Origin: an uncultured Oscillospiraceae bacterium
Lineage (GTDB): Bacteria > Bacillota > Clostridia > Oscillospirales > Oscillospiraceae
NCBI GenBank assembly: GCA_900756575.1
Contig: CAAEKQ010000085.1
Coordinates: 1-14,794 of the forward strand
Direction of reading: 5' to 3'
DNA: 14,794 bases
Part shown: one piece after another, positions 13,293 through 14,794 of the stretch
How positions within the stretch are numbered: position 1 is the stretch's first letter
Layout of the letters: each line of letters begins with the position of its first letter
Position numbers and translations under genes: made by a program
The notes under the pieces: model-generated
Seen by the model: only the letters and a program-made list of their open reading frames with translations
Databases searched by the model: none
Told to the model about the DNA's origin: nothing

Positions 13293-14501
13293 ATGGATAA
13301 AATTAAAATGACAACGCCTCTGGTGGAAATGGACGGCGACGAAATGACCCGGGTGCTCTGGAAGGAGATCAAAGAAAAGCTGCTTCTTCCCTTCGTGGCC
13401 CTGAACACCGAATACTACGACCTGGGTCTCCCCCACCGGGATGAGACCGGCGACCAGGTGACCATCGACGCCGCCAACGCCAATAAAAAGTACGGCGTTG
13501 CGGTGAAATGCGCCACCATCACCCCTAACAAATCCCGCATGACCGAATACAATCTCCACGAAATGTGGAAAAGCCCCAACGGTACCATCCGCGCCATTCT
13601 GGACGGCACCGTATTCCGCGCCCCCATTGTGGTGGAGGGCATTTCCCCGGTAGTGAAGGGCTGGAAAGCGCCCATCACCATCGCCCGTCACGCCTATGGC
13701 GACGTGTATAAGGCCACGGAGATGCGGGTACCCCGGGGTAAGGCCGAGCTGGTATTCACCGATTCCCAGGGCAAGGAGGCCCGCCAGACCATCTATGATT
13801 TTGAATGCGACGGCGTAGTCACCGGTCAGTACAATAAGGACAGCTCCATCGAGTCCTTCGCCCGGAGCTGCTTTGCCTATGCCCTCTCCACCGAGCAGGA
13901 TCTCTGGTTTTCCTGCAAGGATACCATCGCCAAGCAGTACGACGGCACCTTCCGGGATATCTTCCAGCACCTCTACGACACGGAATACAAGCCCCAGTTT
14001 GAGAAAAAGGGCCTGACCTATTTCTACACCCTCATTGACGATGCCATTGCCCGGGTGATTCGCTCCAAGGGCGGCTTCATCTGGGCGCTCAAGAACTACG
14101 ACGGCGACGTGATGAGCGACATGATCTCCACCGCTTTCGGTTCTCTGGCCATGATGACCTCCGTTCTGGTAAGCCCCGAGGGGAACTACGAATATGAGGC
14201 AGCCCACGGCACCGTCACCCGCCACTATTACAAATACTTAGAAGGTGAGGAAACCTCCACCAACCCCATTGCCACCATCTTCGCCTGGAGCGGCGCCCTG
14301 CGGAAGCGCGGTGAAAAAGACAACCTCCCAGAACTCCAGAAATTTGCCGATCATCTGGAAGCCGCCAGCCTGAACGTGATCCGGGAAGGCACCATGACCG
14401 GCGACCTGTGCCTGCTCTGGGAGAAGGGCACCCCAAATAAGGTCTCCTCCTCCGCATTTCTCGATGCCATCGCGGAAAAGCTCCACGGCATTTACGGGTG
14501 A
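13293..14501 (+). CDS. icd: Isocitrate dehydrogenase (NADP+), homodimeric eukaryotic-type
   Basis: Converts isocitrate to 2-oxoglutarate and CO2 with reduction of NADP+, in the cytoplasm. The 402-residue protein belongs to the dimeric subfamily that includes human IDH1, not the E. coli type. Substrate residues fall at the same numbers as in IDH1: S94, N96, R100, R109, R132 and Y139. The catalytic Lys is K209 and the metal-binding acids are D249, D272 and D276, three positions less than in IDH1. HGTVTRHY is the motif whose Arg-His binds the 2'-phosphate of NADP. Start ATG 13293 has GGGAGG 9 bases upstream. It is a single-gene unit with promoter and terminator; citrate synthase and aconitase are not in the window. 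Its likely job is 2-oxoglutarate for glutamate synthesis and NADPH. Confidence 0.97.
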   Translation: MDKIKMTTPLVEMDGDEMTRVLWKEIKEKLLLPFVALNTEYYDLGLPHRDETGDQVTIDAANANKKYGVAVKCATITPNKSRMTEYNLHEMWKSPNGTIRAILDGTVFRAPIVVEGISPVVKGWKAPITIARHAYGDVYKATEMRVPRGKAELVFTDSQGKEARQTIYDFECDGVVTGQYNKDSSIESFARSCFAYALSTEQDLWFSCKDTIAKQYDGTFRDIFQHLYDTEYKPQFEKKGLTYFYTLIDDAIARVIRSKGGFIWALKNYDGDVMSDMISTAFGSLAMMTSVLVSPEGNYEYEAAHGTVTRHYYKYLEGEETSTNPIATIFAWSGALRKRGEKDNLPELQKFADHLEAASLNVIREGTMTGDLCLLWEKGTPNKVSSSAFLDAIAEKLHGIYG

Positions 14502-14517
14502 TTTTACTTTGCACATT

Positions 14518-14551
14518 TGTCCCTCTGGTCTCTGACGGAGGGACATTTTTG
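14518..14551 (+). terminator. Intrinsic terminator of icd
   Basis: An 8-bp perfect stem TGTCCCTC (14518-14525) with GAGGGACA (14538-14545), 12-nt loop, then TTTTTG. It lies 16 bp after the icd stop. Confidence 0.85.
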
Positions 14552-14557
14552 CGGTCT

Positions 14558-14632
14558 TTGTCCACGATTTCGACATTTTTCCACAGAAAATGTCGAGTTA
14601 TTCACTTCTTACACATAGTTTTCCACAGAAAA
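14558..14632 (+). other. Cluster of DnaA-box-like 9-mers
   Basis: Five same-direction matches to TTWTNCACA: TTGTCCACG (14558, two mismatches), TTTTCCACA (14577, exact), TTATTCACT (14598, one), TCTTACACA (14607, one) and TTTTCCACA (14619, exact). Both exact boxes lie in the 14-mer TTTTCCACAGAAAA, repeated at 14577 and 14619, 42 bp apart. The first is also embedded in an inverted repeat (CGACATTTT 14571-14579, AAAATGTCG 14587-14595). This density suggests binding by the initiator DnaA, as in a replication origin or a DnaA-controlled promoter. No dnaA, dnaN or rpmH gene is in view to prove an origin. Confidence 0.55.
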
Positions 14633-14659
14633 AATATCCCCTTCCGGCGAGTTTCCCCC

Positions 14660-14688
14660 TTCCAAAGCACCGACGCACCTGCTATAAT
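14660..14688 (+). promoter_or_regulatory. Possible promoter reading into the hairpin block
   Basis: A perfect TATAAT (14683-14688) with only a weak -35 (TTCCAA, 14660-14665) 17 bp upstream. If used, the message starts near 14695 and its first 90 nt are the three hairpins below. It would be placed to be controlled by the DnaA-box cluster just upstream. Confidence 0.4.
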
Positions 14689-14698
14689 AATGTCAACT

Positions 14699-14783
14699 GA
14701 ATAAACCGTTTTTCGGTTTATTCCTGCGGCAAACGCCGCATCATTTCATCAAAAGGGCGGAAAACAGTCCTTTTGATGAAATG
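14699..14783. repeat. Three perfect hairpins in tandem with 1-nt gaps
   Basis: Hairpin 1: GAATAAACCG (14699-14708), loop TTTTT, complement 14714-14723. Hairpin 2: TGCGGC (14725-14730), loop AAAC, complement 14735-14740. Hairpin 3: CATTTCATCAAAAGG (14742-14756), 12-nt loop, complement 14769-14783. Only positions 14724 and 14741 are unpaired between them. None is followed by a T-run, so they are not ordinary terminators. The block could be a structured RNA leader, a small RNA, or an element of a replication origin. No gene starts before the window ends at 14794. Confidence 0.6.
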
Positions 14784-14794
14784 CAGACATTGTT

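Noticed and set aside
13185..14225. A 346-codon open frame on the minus strand
   Set aside because: Antisense to icd, glycine/valine/histidine-rich shadow composition, and it crosses the icd promoter.
14699..14783. CRISPR repeat or transposon end
   Set aside because: The three hairpins differ in sequence and length, there are no regular spacers and no cas or transposase gene.

Overview
The window looks like chromosome of a GC-rich gut Firmicute, most likely of the Oscillospiraceae/Ruminococcaceae group. I infer this from (1) low-GC-type promoters and strong AGGAGG ribosome binding sites on coding DNA that is high-GC by eye, (2) alanine/serine-rich lipoprotein linkers after the lipobox, (3) the iron-sulfur, two-subunit serine dehydratase, and (4) a phage/ICE-type DUF2800 gene. 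No ribosomal RNA or tRNA gene is visible to settle the species.

Layout. Positions 1-1234 (minus strand) are the edge of a mobile element remnant: a DUF2800 protein that runs off the left end, and just upstream of it the C-terminal stub of a small phage/ICE protein. Positions 1235-1375 are an AT-rich junction with a perfect 10-bp inverted repeat. A small orphan two-helix membrane protein (plus, 1400-1903) then faces prephenate dehydrogenase tyrA (minus, 1960-2817) across a shared hairpin. An AEC-family transporter (minus, 2902-3846) sits upstream of tyrA; each has its own clear sigma-A-like promoter. Positions 3967-9063 (minus) are one complete branched-chain amino acid ABC importer operon, livJ-livH-livM-livG-livF. 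The last three junctions overlap or nearly touch, two hairpins separate livJ from livH, and a strong GC hairpin ends the operon.

A 391-439 bp divergent control region separates livJ from sdaAB-sdaAA (plus, 9503-11042), an iron-sulfur L-serine dehydratase making pyruvate and ammonia. It holds a promoter in each direction and a 19-bp perfect palindrome between them. After a terminator and a 293-bp gap with an unexplained long inverted repeat comes a probably highly expressed, unpartnered solute-binding lipoprotein (11336-13120). It is followed by icd (13293-14501), a homodimeric, eukaryotic-type NADP isocitrate dehydrogenase that keeps the active-site residues of human IDH1, partly at identical numbers.

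The right end (14502-14794) has no gene but is the most structured stretch. It has the icd terminator, then five DnaA-box-like 9-mers in one orientation within 70 bp (two inside a repeated 14-bp TTTTCCACAGAAAA), then a TATAAT and three perfect hairpins packed with 1-nt gaps. It could be part of a replication origin, or a DnaA-controlled promoter with a structured leader.

Taken together the gene set handles amino acids (import of branched-chain amino acids, tyrosine synthesis, serine breakdown) and 2-oxoglutarate/NADPH supply. I do not see a defence system, CRISPR array, insertion sequence or complete prophage.
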